A stretch of DNA of 64,000 nucleotides from Physcomitrium patens (lineage: Eukaryota; Streptophyta; Bryopsida; Funariales; Funariaceae): assembly GCF_000002425.4 (NCBI RefSeq), contig NC_037270.1:93685-157684 (forward strand), read 5' to 3'. Positions 24,040 through 35,406 of the stretch are shown piece by piece (the stretch's first letter is position 1; each line of letters opens with the position of its first letter). A program made the translations under genes and the position numbers. Under the pieces are notes generated by a model, which made no database searches, had not been told where the DNA came from, and saw only the letters and a list, made by a program, of their open reading frames with translations.

Positions 24040-24720
24040 TGTGAATCCATCTTCTTTTGTTGATGATTAAATTTTGGCATTTTGGACAATCTTTGATCTG
24101 ATGGCTTGGCTCTTAATAATAGAAACATAATCTCTTTTATACCAATATTTGTCATCTTTGTGGTATCAATGATCCTTGTGAAACATCAATCTTCATTGAC
24201 ATTAATTATTGTGTCATAGTATTAGATAGCAGCATAAGACTTTGTGGTATAAGGTGTACTCTAGGATTTCTGAAATCTACATCATCAACCCTCATTGCAA
24301 TTTTAATTGCCTCTTCAAACCTTTGCGGATCCTTTAGTTCTATCTTTTGCTGGATCCTAGGTTTCAAACCTTATAGAAATTGATCCATCATCTTTGCTTT
24401 TAAAACTTTATCAATTTGGAGACATAGAAACTTGAATCAAGAGACATAAACTTGCACCGGCTTAAATTGTGTAAGACTTTCCAATTGATTGCATGCTATA
24501 TTCTTTGCATTGATGAACCAAAATTGATTCTTAAACTTGGTCTCAAACTCCTCTCAATCACAAAATCCACCTTAAGCTCCATAGCTTTGAATTTGATATC
24601 ACCACCAAATGCATGTTCCATCTTCCAAATAGCTGGCTATATATATAATTCTTTCACTGGTATTTACCTTAGATAGTTGGAGGTATTTTTGCATGTTCAA
24701 GAACTATTGACATACATCTC
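24040..24720 (-). pseudogene. G3 gag with zinc knuckle
   Basis: On the minus strand a knuckle near 24,125-24,080 reads CFYY-EPSHQIKDCPKC, a CCHC motif with Tyr for the second Cys and one stop. Upstream (24,300-24,700) lies a broken gag domain with short open pieces. Upstream of this is about 300 bp without recognisable motifs. Confidence 0.6.
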
Positions 24721-25055
24721 CTTGTCTTGAAGTTCTAAAGTAAGTACTAGTCTTATTCAATTTTAACCTAACAAATGTTAACTTCTTTATCCTAGATGCT
24801 TCTATTTGCCCTTACACAATAGCTATCTATCCTAAGGGGTGTTATATTGGAACCTCCATCTGGAATTGCTCTGCCATATTTTTTATGTTGAAATGTTTTT
24901 GCTGAACTCTACTATTATAATGTTTTCTTGTCTTCTAATTGACTTTTTAAGAATAGATCATGGTAGCCTCAATATAATATCCAGTGTGACCATAATAATT
25001 GACCTAGAATTAGATGATGGCTATTGATACACTACCAAAGAACAGTCTAACACTT

Positions 25056-25067
25056 GCTCAGATACCA
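25056..25067 (-). other. Initiator-Met-type primer-binding site of G3
   Basis: The minus strand reads TGGTATCTGAGC, one base from the plant initiator-Met tRNA primer site TGGTATCAGAGC. It lies within two bases of the LTR end ATTTCA, as expected for a primer site. Confidence 0.75.
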
Positions 25068-25583
25068 ATGAAATAGGACCAGTCCATCTTAAGAATCTAA
25101 GATTCTTATAATCCACGACAACATCAAACCTCATCATAAAATAGGAAAAAATGAACGAAAATAAAGCTAAACAAAATTAAACATAATATGACATAAAAGA
25201 AAAAATTATGCAAATGAAAATAGAATTGAATAAGATGCAAAATCAAACTTTATTAAAAAATAAGTCCAAAGTTATATCTGGCCAGATGCTCAAAAAGCCA
25301 TGATTAGGTCTATTTTTATTTTTTCTATTATCCTAGCCTTTTTAGAATGTTTCAAAATTATGGATTCTACTTAGATAATTATCCTAAATTCCTTTTAAAA
25401 GATTCTATGGTAGATTTTATTTAAATAATCACCTTAAGTTTTTTTAGAATGTTCCACGATAGATCCTACATTATCCGCTAACATAGTTCCAATTCTAGAA
25501 ACTTCCATAACTTCTCAAACATGGTTCCAAATATCTATCCTTATATGTCAACAATATAAATATCTTATTTATATCTTGTTACA

Positions 25584-25960
25584 GACATGTTCTATGTCAA
25601 ATAAATTGCAAGATACAATATATTTGATATTAAAATCTTAAAAGAGATTTTTGATGTTTGGTGATTTTATTAGAGATAGAAACAACTCCTAATAATGTTC
25701 TAAATGTTTTATTTGAAAGAAGTTATAAAGGCCTCAATAATAATCAAATAACAAGGTAGTATTTTTGTCTTGGTATGACACATTATTAATGGCTAAGAAG
25801 ATCTGTCAACCATCTTTAAAGAGAATAAAGATCAAAATATGTGGCAAATATAATTTGTGGCATCTTGGATTTCATCAATCCATGATAATTGTTCCTTATG
25901 GAACTTGTCCTTAAAAGAGGGGATAATGTCATAGATATACATATGTATTCTAATAAATAC
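25584..25960 (+). pseudogene. G1 ORF3 relic, copy e (right part)
   Basis: The frame matching the other ORF3 copies continues with CLVILLEIETTPNNVLNVLF, then ERSYKGLNNNQITR, SKYVANIICGILDF and MELVLKRGDNV. It runs through the polypurine tract into the LTR. In-frame stops sit where other copies have Arg, Gln or Trp codons. This is the copy that shows the frame survived a split by another transposon. Confidence 0.6.
25912..25926 (+). other. Polypurine tract of G1 copy e
   Basis: AAAAGAGGGGATAA lies directly before the LTR start TGTCATAGATATACA. Confidence 0.7.
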
Positions 25961-26500
25961 CTATATAATTAGATAGAAGTAGATAAAAGTAAATTAATGT
26001 CATAATATTTTCTAAAGAATCTTTTTAGAAGCTTTATAGACATTGCTTTGACTTTACATATATTTATTATTGATTAATAGGTTAGAAACTTGGTTAAAAA
26101 TTTAACCACATGTTGGTAGCTTATAGAACAAGCTAATTATGTGCTACACATATAAAAAAACTTACCTTGCAAGTTAAGATATGTGTCTTGTAAAGTCAAT
26201 ATTTTTTAGAGATCTTACATGATATCACCACATAGCTCCTAGTTGAGAGTATATATGTAGGCAAGAGTGAAGCCTTCTTCACTCTTATCAACACCTTTCT
26301 AATCTTTACTCTTGTTTCAAGTCTTTTTAGTCTTCTTGTTTTTGGCAATAGCTATTCTAATTCAATATTTTGTCATCTTTGAGTGACTTTTTAATTCTCT
26401 TTGGTGATACAAGAGTGTATTAAGGATTTCTTTCCTTGAGATTCATGTCCTTGACAAACATACTATTATGTATATATTTTGTAATATCTTGAAAGATAAT
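25927..26500 (+). mobile_element. G1 3' LTR of copy e
   Basis: It starts TGTCATAGATATACATATG and matches the family through ATTCATGTCCTTGACA (26,456). The right boundary is unclear because the last part has decayed. Confidence 0.75.
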
Positions 26501-28600
26501 GTAGTTTTAGCTAAGAAGTTAGCATATATATTTTTTAATATTTCACCTTTCTCAAAATTCAATTCAAATGAGCGATGTTAGAATGAGTTTGTAATATTCT
26601 ATGTCTAATGGTTGGATCTTGTATACTTTGCATAGTGGTATTTAACTAGCAAGTAGTCAAATTCCTCCAAACATCTTCTCAAAATATTCATGATATTTTT
26701 CTAATCTTCTTAAACTTCTTTGTTACTTCCATAATTACTTCAACAATCTGTTTTGTCTTCATTTTTGCATCCTTTGCAACATTATTATGTCAAAAGATAA
26801 CTTCAAAAATGTCCTTAAAATCAATGTTTAAGTATTCAACCAACTTATCAATTTATTGAAAAATATGATCTGTTTTGTTGTCCACAACCTTCAATTCTTT
26901 CATTTGAGCTAATGTTTCCACTTCCTTAGAAACTTTGGACTCAAGCACTTACTTCTCTTTTAATAATGTTAAGACAATTAGTAGTAGGAAAATTAAATCT
27001 ACAACTTTTTAAAGTAATTTCTGCAACTCTCTTACTACTCTTTATATGCTAAAGAACTCGACCTCAATATACTTTGTATACTTAATAATTCCACCAAAAA
27101 TACATGATAGAAAGTTTAACTTAGAACCTAATGATAGAATCTTTTTGAACATAGAGTTTTTATTAGCATCACAAGTTGCTATTCAAGTCTCTTGATTTGA
27201 TAGCTCAAGATCTAATTGAAGACTAATCCTTTGAAATGGTTCCAAAATTTCTTCATCTTTATCTTCTATTGAAAACATGTCTAACTTGTCTTCTACAATT
27301 TGAATCTTAGCTATCTCGTAGTATGAAGCAACATCTTAGTCTATCCATTCTTCTTTTTCATTGATTGTCAACAGATTGTGGACTTAATAAATGTGGTACA
27401 AAAACAAATAAATCAAAATAAATTGGATCTTTTTAGTTTTGATGATAGAGCATTGAATGGTATCAAAGAATAATGTTGCCTAATTTACTATCTAGATAGT
27501 AGCCAAAGCCTTTGTAATGACCATTATTTGAGTCTTGTTGATGCGATTATAATGATTGGAATGAAAGAAGAGAATCTAGAGTTTAAAGTCTTGTCTCACT
27601 CTTGTATCTTACGTGCAATGGCATTTATAACCCTTTTGGATATTGTAGAAGTTAATATGGAATACTATTCACTCCAAATTAAATCACTTATGTTTGAAGG
27701 AACTTCCCTCATAATTAGATTTTTTACAATGAAATTGATTCAGAAATCCTACAAGAAATTGAGCTTGGTTCTGCAAGCAATGCTTATGAGGTCTTTTAGT
27801 TTGATCCTCATTTTTATATCTTTCAGATTTCTAAGCTCAATCTTTTTCAAATCTACCTTTGCTTCTTGCTTGGACTTTATCATCTTCCATCTAACTTATC
27901 TTCCATCTAACTTGAGTCTAATGTTATTATTATTTTTATACACATTTTATGTAAATATCACCAGATTTAAAATTTAAAATTACCACCTTAATTTTATAAG
28001 AATAAATCACATACACAAACATATATACGTAATATTAGCTCTTAAGCTAAACATTTAAATACTTATAAAATATATTTTTAAGTTTTTTAAAAATAATTTC
28101 TAATGATATGTATGTATGTGAATATATGTATATATATATAATAAAATAGTCATTAAAATTTCATTGTTATATAATAGATGACAAAAATGAATTAGGAATT
28201 AATAGTAAATATATAATATTTTGAACTTTTAATTTTTTTTTTGTAAAAAATCCAAAAATATAGATTATACTAACTAACTAACTATATATAAGTTAGCAAG
28301 TAAGTTCAATAAAAAAAAAAATAATAATAAAAAAAAAATACAAAGCCTAAAATCAATATGTTTTGGAAAATTGTTTGATTAAGATAGAAAATTATTTTAA
28401 ATCAATCACAATCATAGATTCTATTTAAAGTTAAAAGTTGAATTTGACTTATTTATGAATTCCAATCCTCTGCAAAATAGAAATGTAAAAGAAGCTATAA
28501 AGATATAAATACAAATATAAATAGTTTGAGAGATGTGAAACACAGAATCATGTAGCATCGGATGAAAATTGTAATGCATGGTAATAAACATGCTATACTC
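26500..28600. other. AT-rich stretch with no supported gene
   Basis: I recognise no gene, LTR or retroelement domain here. A plus-strand ORF at 27,528-27,977 (149 codons) has a hydrophobic C-terminal half and matches nothing I know. The minus strand shows Lys/Glu-rich broken stretches at 26,600-27,350 that could be an old coding region. From 28,000 to 28,420 the sequence is mostly A/T runs. It could be decayed retroelement DNA or low-copy flank of the fucosyltransferase gene. Confidence 0.4.
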
Positions 28601-28679
28601 AGAAGTTGTACGTCCATTCGAGTGATAAGATAAGTATATATATTATAGACATAGTGACAAGTATGAAATGTAAAGTAAG

Positions 28680-29414
28680 ATGTGAGGGCCACGGCAGCAC
28701 ATGGATCACGCACTCCCTGACGCAGATTGGAGGGAGCAATTCCGGGAAATGTGTATATGTCCAGGTGCCTGTGTGTGTGTGTGTGAGTGAGGAGGAGGGA
28801 GGAGTCACCACGCTCTGCTCTGCTCGTGGGCACGGTGCTGTGTCTTCACGAGCACCTTGCCAGTCCCCACGCCCTCCTTCTCCTCCTCCTTCCTTTCCTT
28901 CATCCACTTCCCTTCTACTTCGTCTTCTACTTCTTCTTCTGTCAACTTCGCCCCCTTCTTTGTTCCTTCGATCCTCGTCCTCTGGCTCCGTGCCGCCGTC
29001 GTCTACTTTGTCGACCTCCTTCCCTGATTTCCTTTCCTAAAGCTTCACTCCCGCTCCCCACCTCCTCCTCTTCTCTCGTCTTCTCTCGGGCTTTGCTTCC
29101 TTCCTCGGTCCTCACTGTGATGTTTCTCAGCTGCATGGCCTCTGTTGGGAGAGGACGATTCGTACTGTTACCCTTGCTAGCCCTAGGCTGAGCATTGACG
29201 GCAACCCAGCTATGACTTATGTGCTCTTTTTTAGGGTTTTCTTATGTGTAGTCTAGGATTTGTTAACAACTGAATTGGACCACATGGCTGCCGCCAGTCT
29301 TACTTTATCTTTCTAGACAGTGTATTGTGCGCGGTCTCAAGACTATTACGCCAAGGTCTCCTGCTCACAAACAGTCTCATATTTGAACAGTTCTGAGTGA
29401 TACTAACGATTGAT
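28680..29414 (+). promoter_or_regulatory. GC-rich 5' leader and probable promoter region of the fucosyltransferase gene
   Basis: Composition changes abruptly at about 28,680 from under 30% GC to a GC- and CpG-rich region. It contains a GT run (28,769-28,786) and long CT-rich stretches (28,870-29,110) typical of plant 5' untranslated leaders. Short upstream ORFs occur at 29,120-29,191 (23 codons) and 29,284-29,316 (10 codons). An in-frame TGA at 29,394 precedes the chosen start codon. There may be an intron in the leader, which I cannot define. Confidence 0.55.
29120..29191 (+). other. Upstream ORF, 23 codons
   Basis: ATG at 29,120 opens a short frame (MFLSCMASVGRGRFV...) that ends before the main start. 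If it lies in the mature leader it could reduce translation of the main frame. There is no evidence that it makes a stable peptide. Confidence 0.35.
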
Positions 29415-31821
29415 ATGGAACCATCCGGTTTCTTGAGAGGTGTAACGAAGTTGCAACTCATTCGTTGTGCGTGGATTTCCTTTAGCTTCGTTCTCTTGGT
29501 CTTTGCGCTTACCACGTCTGATAACTTCACCAGAAAGTTCCCAGATATTGTTGCTAGGGCAGCAGGTAAAGATACTTCCAGGACTGACGACACGAGAAGT
29601 GTTCCATGTGTAAAAGAAGTTGATGAAGTTGAGGGAGAGCACCAAAGCCAAATGGATTTCGGTTCTCATTCGGAAACTGTTCTCGGCTCAAGGGTGGATT
29701 ACACTGCTTGGGACACCAGAGTTGGCTGCGGCAATTTTAAAAAAAAGTATTCGTATGGAAACAGGTTCATTTCTTCTCGAGAAAAATTTTGAGCTTCTCT
29801 AATCTTCTGTAGTTAAGTACTCATCGATCTATCGAAGTAACAATTGCACAAAATTATATCGTTCACCGACCTTCACTTTGATGAAGGACACCCCCAGGTT
29901 GATAACTTGTTGTAGGCACTTCTTCCCCTCTTCTTGGAGCAACTATTGTGTAAATGAAGGGTCAACATGTTGCACGATTTGTTTGCAGATCTAAATTCGG
30001 TAGATCATTAGAAAGACACCATTGCCTTCGTAGCTCTTAGTTTGGTTGGTCAGGAGAGTGTCCTTGTGTTGTTCTTTTACTAGTCGAGAGTCTAGACCAC
30101 ACTTGAAAGAGGTATTCTTTACACAGTGTTTCAGTCCGTAGAATTTTCGTTTATTTTGTAACGTGTGGAAGCAATGCACTGGAGGAGTCTGGATCATCCG
30201 TGTTTCCTTAAAACATGCTGCTATGATGTTGACCAGGACAAGTTCTACTTTACGCAGTCTTCAAAACCCCACAGTGGACAATTGCACAATATTGCGAAAG
30301 CAGCACGTGTCTGTATTAGTCAAGAAATGGACCTGGATTCCGGATACACTTAACAACTTATACTCATGCGACTGTGGATTGACGTGCTTGTGGACAAACT
30401 CTGACGTGCTCTTGGATAGACCCGATGCGCATTTATATGAGTCGGCTACACCACCTAGTAGGGTTTGTGCTTTTCATTCGTTCCCCAGATCTTTTGAAGA
30501 ACATCTTGAAACATACTTGCCTATGCACCTTTTTGGGCTATCTTGGTTAATATTATCACTTATCACTAGGGCATGAAACATCGCTTCTTATTTCACTGAC
30601 CTGTCGCAGACATGTAAATTACCAGGGAATGTATCAACTTTAGAGTCGAGGGTACTTGAATTTCAGGGTCTATCAGAACATCTATTAATCTTACAATCGT
30701 GGGAATGCTACAGAGGCGAAAGGGTGAGCCTTGGAGAATTTACATGGATTTAGAACCTGGTCGAAATAGAGCGCCATCTCAAGATTTATTTGTGAGCTAC
30801 CATGCCAATGACGACTTGCAGGTGACATACGCAGGAGCTGCTTTTCATACCATTCGCAACTACTACATTTCTCCTGTCAAGCACGATGTAAGCACCCAAA
30901 ATTTTCTCTTCGACCTAATGTCTACTGTAATTTTGGTAATTTTCTACGTAACCGATCTGCAATCCAATTCCTGGAAACAAGAACAGCTTAGAGGTAGAAG
31001 AACCCACTAATGACATGTAGTGTATTCTGGTTCCCTAATTTCCTTATCACTGAGGAGAGACGAACAAGTCAGTGCCAGGATCGACTAAGCAGGAACTGAA
31101 ACTTCCATGCCTAGAGTTGTATTGAAAGTAATACCCCAAGGATAAATTCAAGACATCCTCGGAGACCCAATGCGACAGTAACTTGTATTCAGATCTCTGT
31201 GGGTTTACAAGTTGTATGCAATGTATCCTGTTCTCATTGTTTGCAATCACCACCCAGGACGTACTCGTATACTGGTCATCATCTAGGTGCGTTGAATCGC
31301 GGCAAAGAATAGCCTCTGAAGTGCTTGGATTCCTGCCACACCACTCCTTCGGGAAATGCCTCAACAACGTGGGAGGCATGGATGTGATCCTCGAAATGTA
31401 TCCTAAATGTAGCAGCGGCAGTGGAGCTGGGAATGTATGGAACCAAAACCTGCATTGTGCAATGTCACACTACAAGTTTGTGCTAGCCATTGAGAACTCG
31501 CAGATAGAGAGCTATGTGACGGAAAAGTTGTACTATGCACTGGACGCGGGCGCCGTGCCAATATATTTTGGGGCACCCAATGTGGAGGACTTCGTTCCAC
31601 CGCATTCTATCATTCAAGGTAGAAATTTTGCAACTATACAAGGGTTGGCAGAGTATGTGAAGAAAGTGGCAGCTGATCCAGTGCTGTATGCCGAGTATCA
31701 TGCGTGGAGGCGGTGTGGAGTGCTAGGAGTGTATGGCCGAACTCGAGCAGTGAGCCTGGATTCTTTGCCGTGCCGGCTGTGTGCGGCCGTAAGTTCACGT
31801 GGAGGCAGGAATTCCGTTTGA
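29415..31821 (+). CDS. FUT13: Alpha-1,4-fucosyltransferase (GT10), four exons
   Basis: Golgi type II glycosyltransferase that, in characterised plants, adds alpha-1,4-fucose from GDP-fucose to form the Lewis-a antenna of complex N-glycans. Inferred exons: 29415-29764, 30237-30462, 30714-30887, 31258-31821. Introns are GT-AG and phases agree (split Arg codon at junction 1, phase 0 after), giving 437 residues, near the family length. The start follows an in-frame TGA at 29394. Residues about 10-33 are a signal anchor, then a variable stem (35-110). Conserved blocks: SVLVKKWTWIPD and CDCGLTCLWT (exon 2), ATPPSR joined to RRKGEPW, DLFVSYHANDD (exon 3), VLVYWSSSRC, HHSFGKCLNN (278-287), YKFVLAIENS (322-331), YVTEK (336-340), AVPIYFGAPN and the C-terminal CRLC (422-425). 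FVLAIEN and YVTEK form the GT10 donor-binding signature. No frame damage seen. Exon 1 could instead end at 29746 in the same phase. Confidence 0.93.
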
Positions 31822-32340
31822 TTATATGGTTATCATCTGGTGGTGCTGAGTGTTTCTGGGAGATAAATGCATGCATTAAGATTCCTTGACCCTACACAAC
31901 GTAGTTCTAAACCAAATCATAAGTGAGACGGGTGAGCCGCCGTGAACCACAGCTGGCCACCTTCGGATAAACTTCCGATATGAACATCAGCTGACTTTTC
32001 TTTATGAAAATTTGTCCACTTGCTTGTTCAGCGGAGATTGCCTTACTACCGACTGGTTCCCATTGTACTGTTATTCCATGCTAACACTTCCTGGAAAGAC
32101 ACAGCGTCCGTTGACGCTCTGGTGGGGATCCGGAGATCAAATGATGTAATTAAGCCACGCAGCAGAGAACATCGGAACTTTTTGAGAAGAAGGCCTGCAA
32201 TGTCGGAATGCAGTTTAGTCGCATCCCCAAACTGCAAGGGTAGGCACCTATGCATTTCACACGCTCAGTCTCATTTACGCCAGAACTTGCTTCATTTTGA
32301 ATCTGTAGGATAAATAATCAAGTAGTATGTAGAGCTATAC
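31822..32340. other. 3' flank of the fucosyltransferase gene
   Basis: Balanced base composition and ordinary CpG content continue to about 32,340, so this belongs to the single-copy island. It probably holds the 3' untranslated region. A 97-codon open stretch (32,020-32,313) has no motif I recognise and begins without an ATG. AATAA-type signals occur near 32,310 but I cannot fix a polyadenylation site. Confidence 0.45.
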
Positions 32341-32670
32341 ATTTTCTAGAACGGTTCAAAACTTGTGTTTGGTGATCTTAGTTCCATTGATATATCTATT
32401 CTCAGATATTATGAGGGATTAATTACAGAATTTCAGGGGAATAATAAGCACAAATTTGAAGTAGAGGAATATTTTTCTTTGCTATACAGAGTTTTCACGT
32501 TGATAGGTGAAAAGTTTATGTTGCGTTTGTCTTTTACATTGACACAATCATATTTGAAAAATTATGCATGTATGATTGAATGGATGGGTGAATAGCTGTG
32601 GATGTACAAATCTATAAGGAATTTAGTCTAGATCACGATCTCAAAACCTTATGAATAAAAACTACTAAAG

Positions 32671-32735
32671 ACAAGGCAGTGTCTTTTGTGAGATGGTTAT
32701 GATAAGGCAGTGTCTTTCGTGAAGATGGTTATGAT
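32671..32735. repeat. Tandem duplication, two units of about 32 bp
   Basis: AAGGCAGTGTCTTTTGTGAG and the following GATGGTTATGAT recur immediately with a one-base insertion and one substitution. Confidence 0.85.
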
Positions 32736-32926
32736 GTATCAGCTAGTTTAAAAAATGCATTCGGTACAATCAAAAATTTACTATTAAAAGATATTGCATT
32801 TGTTTAGTATGATTATGTTTGTATATTACCTATATTAATTAATGTATTTTCTTGGAAATATTTATGTAACAATCAAAGCATTTTAATTTGATCCATAATC
32901 TCTAAGACAAAGTACAAAAACAAGTA

Positions 32927-32975
<49 letters not shown>

Positions 32976-33273
32976 CTAAAAAATATATTATATATTATTT
33001 TCCTAAATCCATTGTATTAAGGGGCATTTCTATCTATCTTTTATATTGTATCTAAAACATATAAAACTTATCATGTAAGGTTCAAATTTTGATTGAACTA
33101 ATCTAATATAATTCAATCTCTGAATAAAAAGATCATTAATTTAAAATATAAGAAAAGTATACAAGTATATTTAGAATTTTAAACAAGTATGATTTAAATC
33201 AATATTTATAAACGTTGCCATTTATATAAAATAATATTAGCTTGTAATTATATTCTAAAATATTTTTATGGTT

Positions 33274-33276
<3 letters not shown>

Positions 33277-33305
<29 letters not shown>
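33277..33305. repeat. (TA)n run
   Basis: About 14 TA units in the left part of a G2 LTR, matching the TA run at 3,497-3,534. Confidence 0.9.
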
Positions 33306-33308
<3 letters not shown>

Positions 33309-33339
33309 ATATATAAAGATATTTTAGTCTTTTAAAATT

Positions 33340-34523
33340 ATTATATAAAATAAATATTTTTCTTCAACCTGATTTCTTTTTTCTAAACTTTAGAAATTCA
33401 TATATTTTGATCCAACCATTCAATTTCTTTCAAATTTTTATATAACATAGCTATTATATTTAAACTTTAATACAAAAAATTAACCATAAAATTGCTACTA
33501 ATCTTCTAGAATCTTAAAAATCCTAGTAGGGACTCTAAACCCTAACTTACAAGTATCTAAGTACTATTTTCTTCATATCTCAAAAATCCAAAATTCAAAT
33601 GCCAAAAAGTTAACTAACATGGCTATACACATTCTTCAAAATTTTGAGCCAAAATCTTGTCAAAGTACTTAAGATATAGCTCAAAATACAACCATTAGTA
33701 AATCGGATCACTTATTATCCTTAGATTTGTAAGCATTGATTTCAACCTCCAATATCTTCTTTATTCCAACTTAGAATCTATCAAATAATATGCCAAAAAT
33801 ATAGCCAAAAAAGTTATCACTCCAATATCAATTGCCAATTCTTTATTTCTTTTTGTATGTGTACGTTATATCTAAAAGAGTGACACTAGGTACAAAATTA
33901 ACACCTTAACTTTGAGTTCCCATATCTCTTTTATATAAACTCCAAATCACACAAAATTTTCACCAAAACTATAGCCAAAAACCTAAACTTACTGACCTTA
34001 GCCTCTAAAGCTCAAACGGCCCTAAAACAATAACCCTAATTCTTAATAAGGCCTCGGTAACCTCCATGAAGCCTATTGGATATGATTTTTGGCTAATAGA
34101 AATAGAGATTCTCATCATCCATCTCCATTCATCTATATAGATATCTTAACTTCTCATTTTGCTTCCAAGACCCATCTCCAACCTTTTATCTAATAAGATT
34201 TATATAATATATGTTTTAAACACCAAATAAAAGAACCAAAATAAAACTTCAAGGATCCCCAATGTCTAACAAGGGTGATTCTAAATGTTTAAAAGTTACT
34301 ACTAATAAGATCAATTTCAAAAGTTATTATAAAAAAAAATTATATAAATTCTAATAATAGTCCTTTTAAATAACCTCCTTTTAGGATAGTAATCTAACTC
34401 CATTCTATAACCAACTAAAATCTACTAATATGGCTCTTACCACGTTACTTAGTAAATTATATATCAAATATATAAATACAATATTTTCACATGGTAGCCA
34501 AACCACAATGCAACAATACGACA
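33340..34523 (-). mobile_element. Solo G2 LTR, left end unclear
   Basis: The core matches 9,690-10,803 along its length. The plus strand ends ATGCAACAATACGACA, the family end. In G2 orientation it reads TGTCGTATTGTTGCATT and on. The left terminus (expected TGTCGTAATAC) was not found, so it may be truncated or begin between 33,000 and 33,340. Confidence 0.7.
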
Positions 34524-34650
34524 TTTTTTAGACTATTGAAGACAATTCTACTACCTATAGCATGTTGGAAATAAGTGACTATAGATTTCATTACATGTTT
34601 GCTACAGACACTTCACAATCACACTGTAGTTGTTATCTTTGTCGATCGAC

Positions 34651-35282
34651 TGTCATAGATATATATCTAATATAATTGTTATCTAGGTAATATGAATAGG
34701 TAGAATTATGTAAAAATATATTAATTTTATAATATCTTCTAAAAAAGCTTCTTAAAAGCTTCTTAGATAGTGCTTTGATTTTACATATATTTGTAGTTGA
34801 TCGATAGATTAGAAACTTGGTCAATAAGCTACCTATGTGCTACATGTATTGGTAGCTTGCAAAACGAGCTAACTATTTGGTATCCATATAAGAAACTTAC
34901 CTTGCAAGTCAAGATATGAGTCATATAAAATTAATATATTTTTAGAGATTCTATATAATATTGCTACATAGATTCTAAGTAGATACTATATATAGAGACA
35001 AGAGTGAAGTTATTTAACTCTTGTCAACTCCTTTCTTATTTCTAATCTAATTTCAAGAGTCTTTGGTTTTTTTATCTTTAGTAATAGCCATTCTAATTTT
35101 TTTTTAATATACATATTTTTTTTATTTTTATTTTTGTCATTTTTCTTTTGATACAAATTTTTTAGGTTTATGCATCTTATTTCACTTCATGTCTTTAATA
35201 GTTTAACAAGAGTACTTTTATAGTATTAGAGATTTATCTTCTTTTGATTAAGAGTGGATTATTATTTTTTCTTCATGAGACA
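34651..35282 (+). mobile_element. G1 5' LTR of copy f
   Basis: It is 632 bp long, from TGTCATAGATATATATC to CTTCATGAGACA. The inner side is followed by TAATCAAATTAGAG, a decayed primer site in the same place as in copies b and d. The preceding 127 bp (34,524-34,650) show nothing recognisable. Confidence 0.8.
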
Positions 35283-35406
35283 TAATCAAATTAGAGATAG
35301 CACATTATCCTCTTTTAAACTAATATTATTCTTAGTATTTTCTTTGTTCTTAAAGTCCTTTCTTCTGCTTTTTTTGAGCAATATTAGACATTTTTTTCTA
35401 AGTGTT

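Larger units (their letters stand above)
22209..25583 (-). mobile_element. G3 LTR retrotransposon, internally deleted, with target duplication
   Basis: This is a minus-strand element. Its 5' LTR is at 25,069-25,583 (515 bp; minus strand TGTAACAAGAT to CCTATTTCA) and a truncated 3' LTR is at 22,209 to about 22,637. It is flanked by AACAT (22,204-22,208) and GACAT (25,584-25,588), a 5-bp target duplication with one transition. Inside, from right to left, are a primer site, gag with a zinc knuckle, protease and RT. RNase H and integrase are deleted. It interrupts ORF3 of G1 copy e. Confidence 0.75.
32341..33339. other. AT-rich stretch without gene
   Basis: I see no coding region. It holds a 31- to 33-bp tandem pair at 32,671-32,735 (AAGGCAGTGTCTTT units), a TA run at 32,932-32,962 and another at 33,277-33,305. 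The last part probably already belongs to the G2 LTR that ends at 34,523, whose left end I could not find. Confidence 0.5.

Noticed and set aside
27528-27977. 149-codon plus ORF as a gene
   Set aside because: No motif, no plausible splice context, and composition is like the surrounding AT-rich DNA. I list it only as an open stretch.
28606-29191. Overlapping plus and minus ORFs of 64-144 codons in the GC-rich leader
   Set aside because: They are low-complexity Ser/Pro/Leu or Glu/Arg-rich translations of CT-rich DNA, open on both strands at once, without domain motifs. A leader or promoter is the better reading.
29746-29746. Alternative end of exon 1 at 29746 (GTATTC donor)
   Set aside because: It has the same phase as 29764 and would also keep the frame, but the AACAG/GTTCAT site is a better donor and keeps a stem length closer to the family. 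cDNA is needed to decide.
32020-32313. 97-codon ORF downstream of the fucosyltransferase as an extra exon or gene
   Set aside because: It lacks a starting ATG in frame and recognisable motifs, and the fucosyltransferase already ends at its family-typical CRLC tail.
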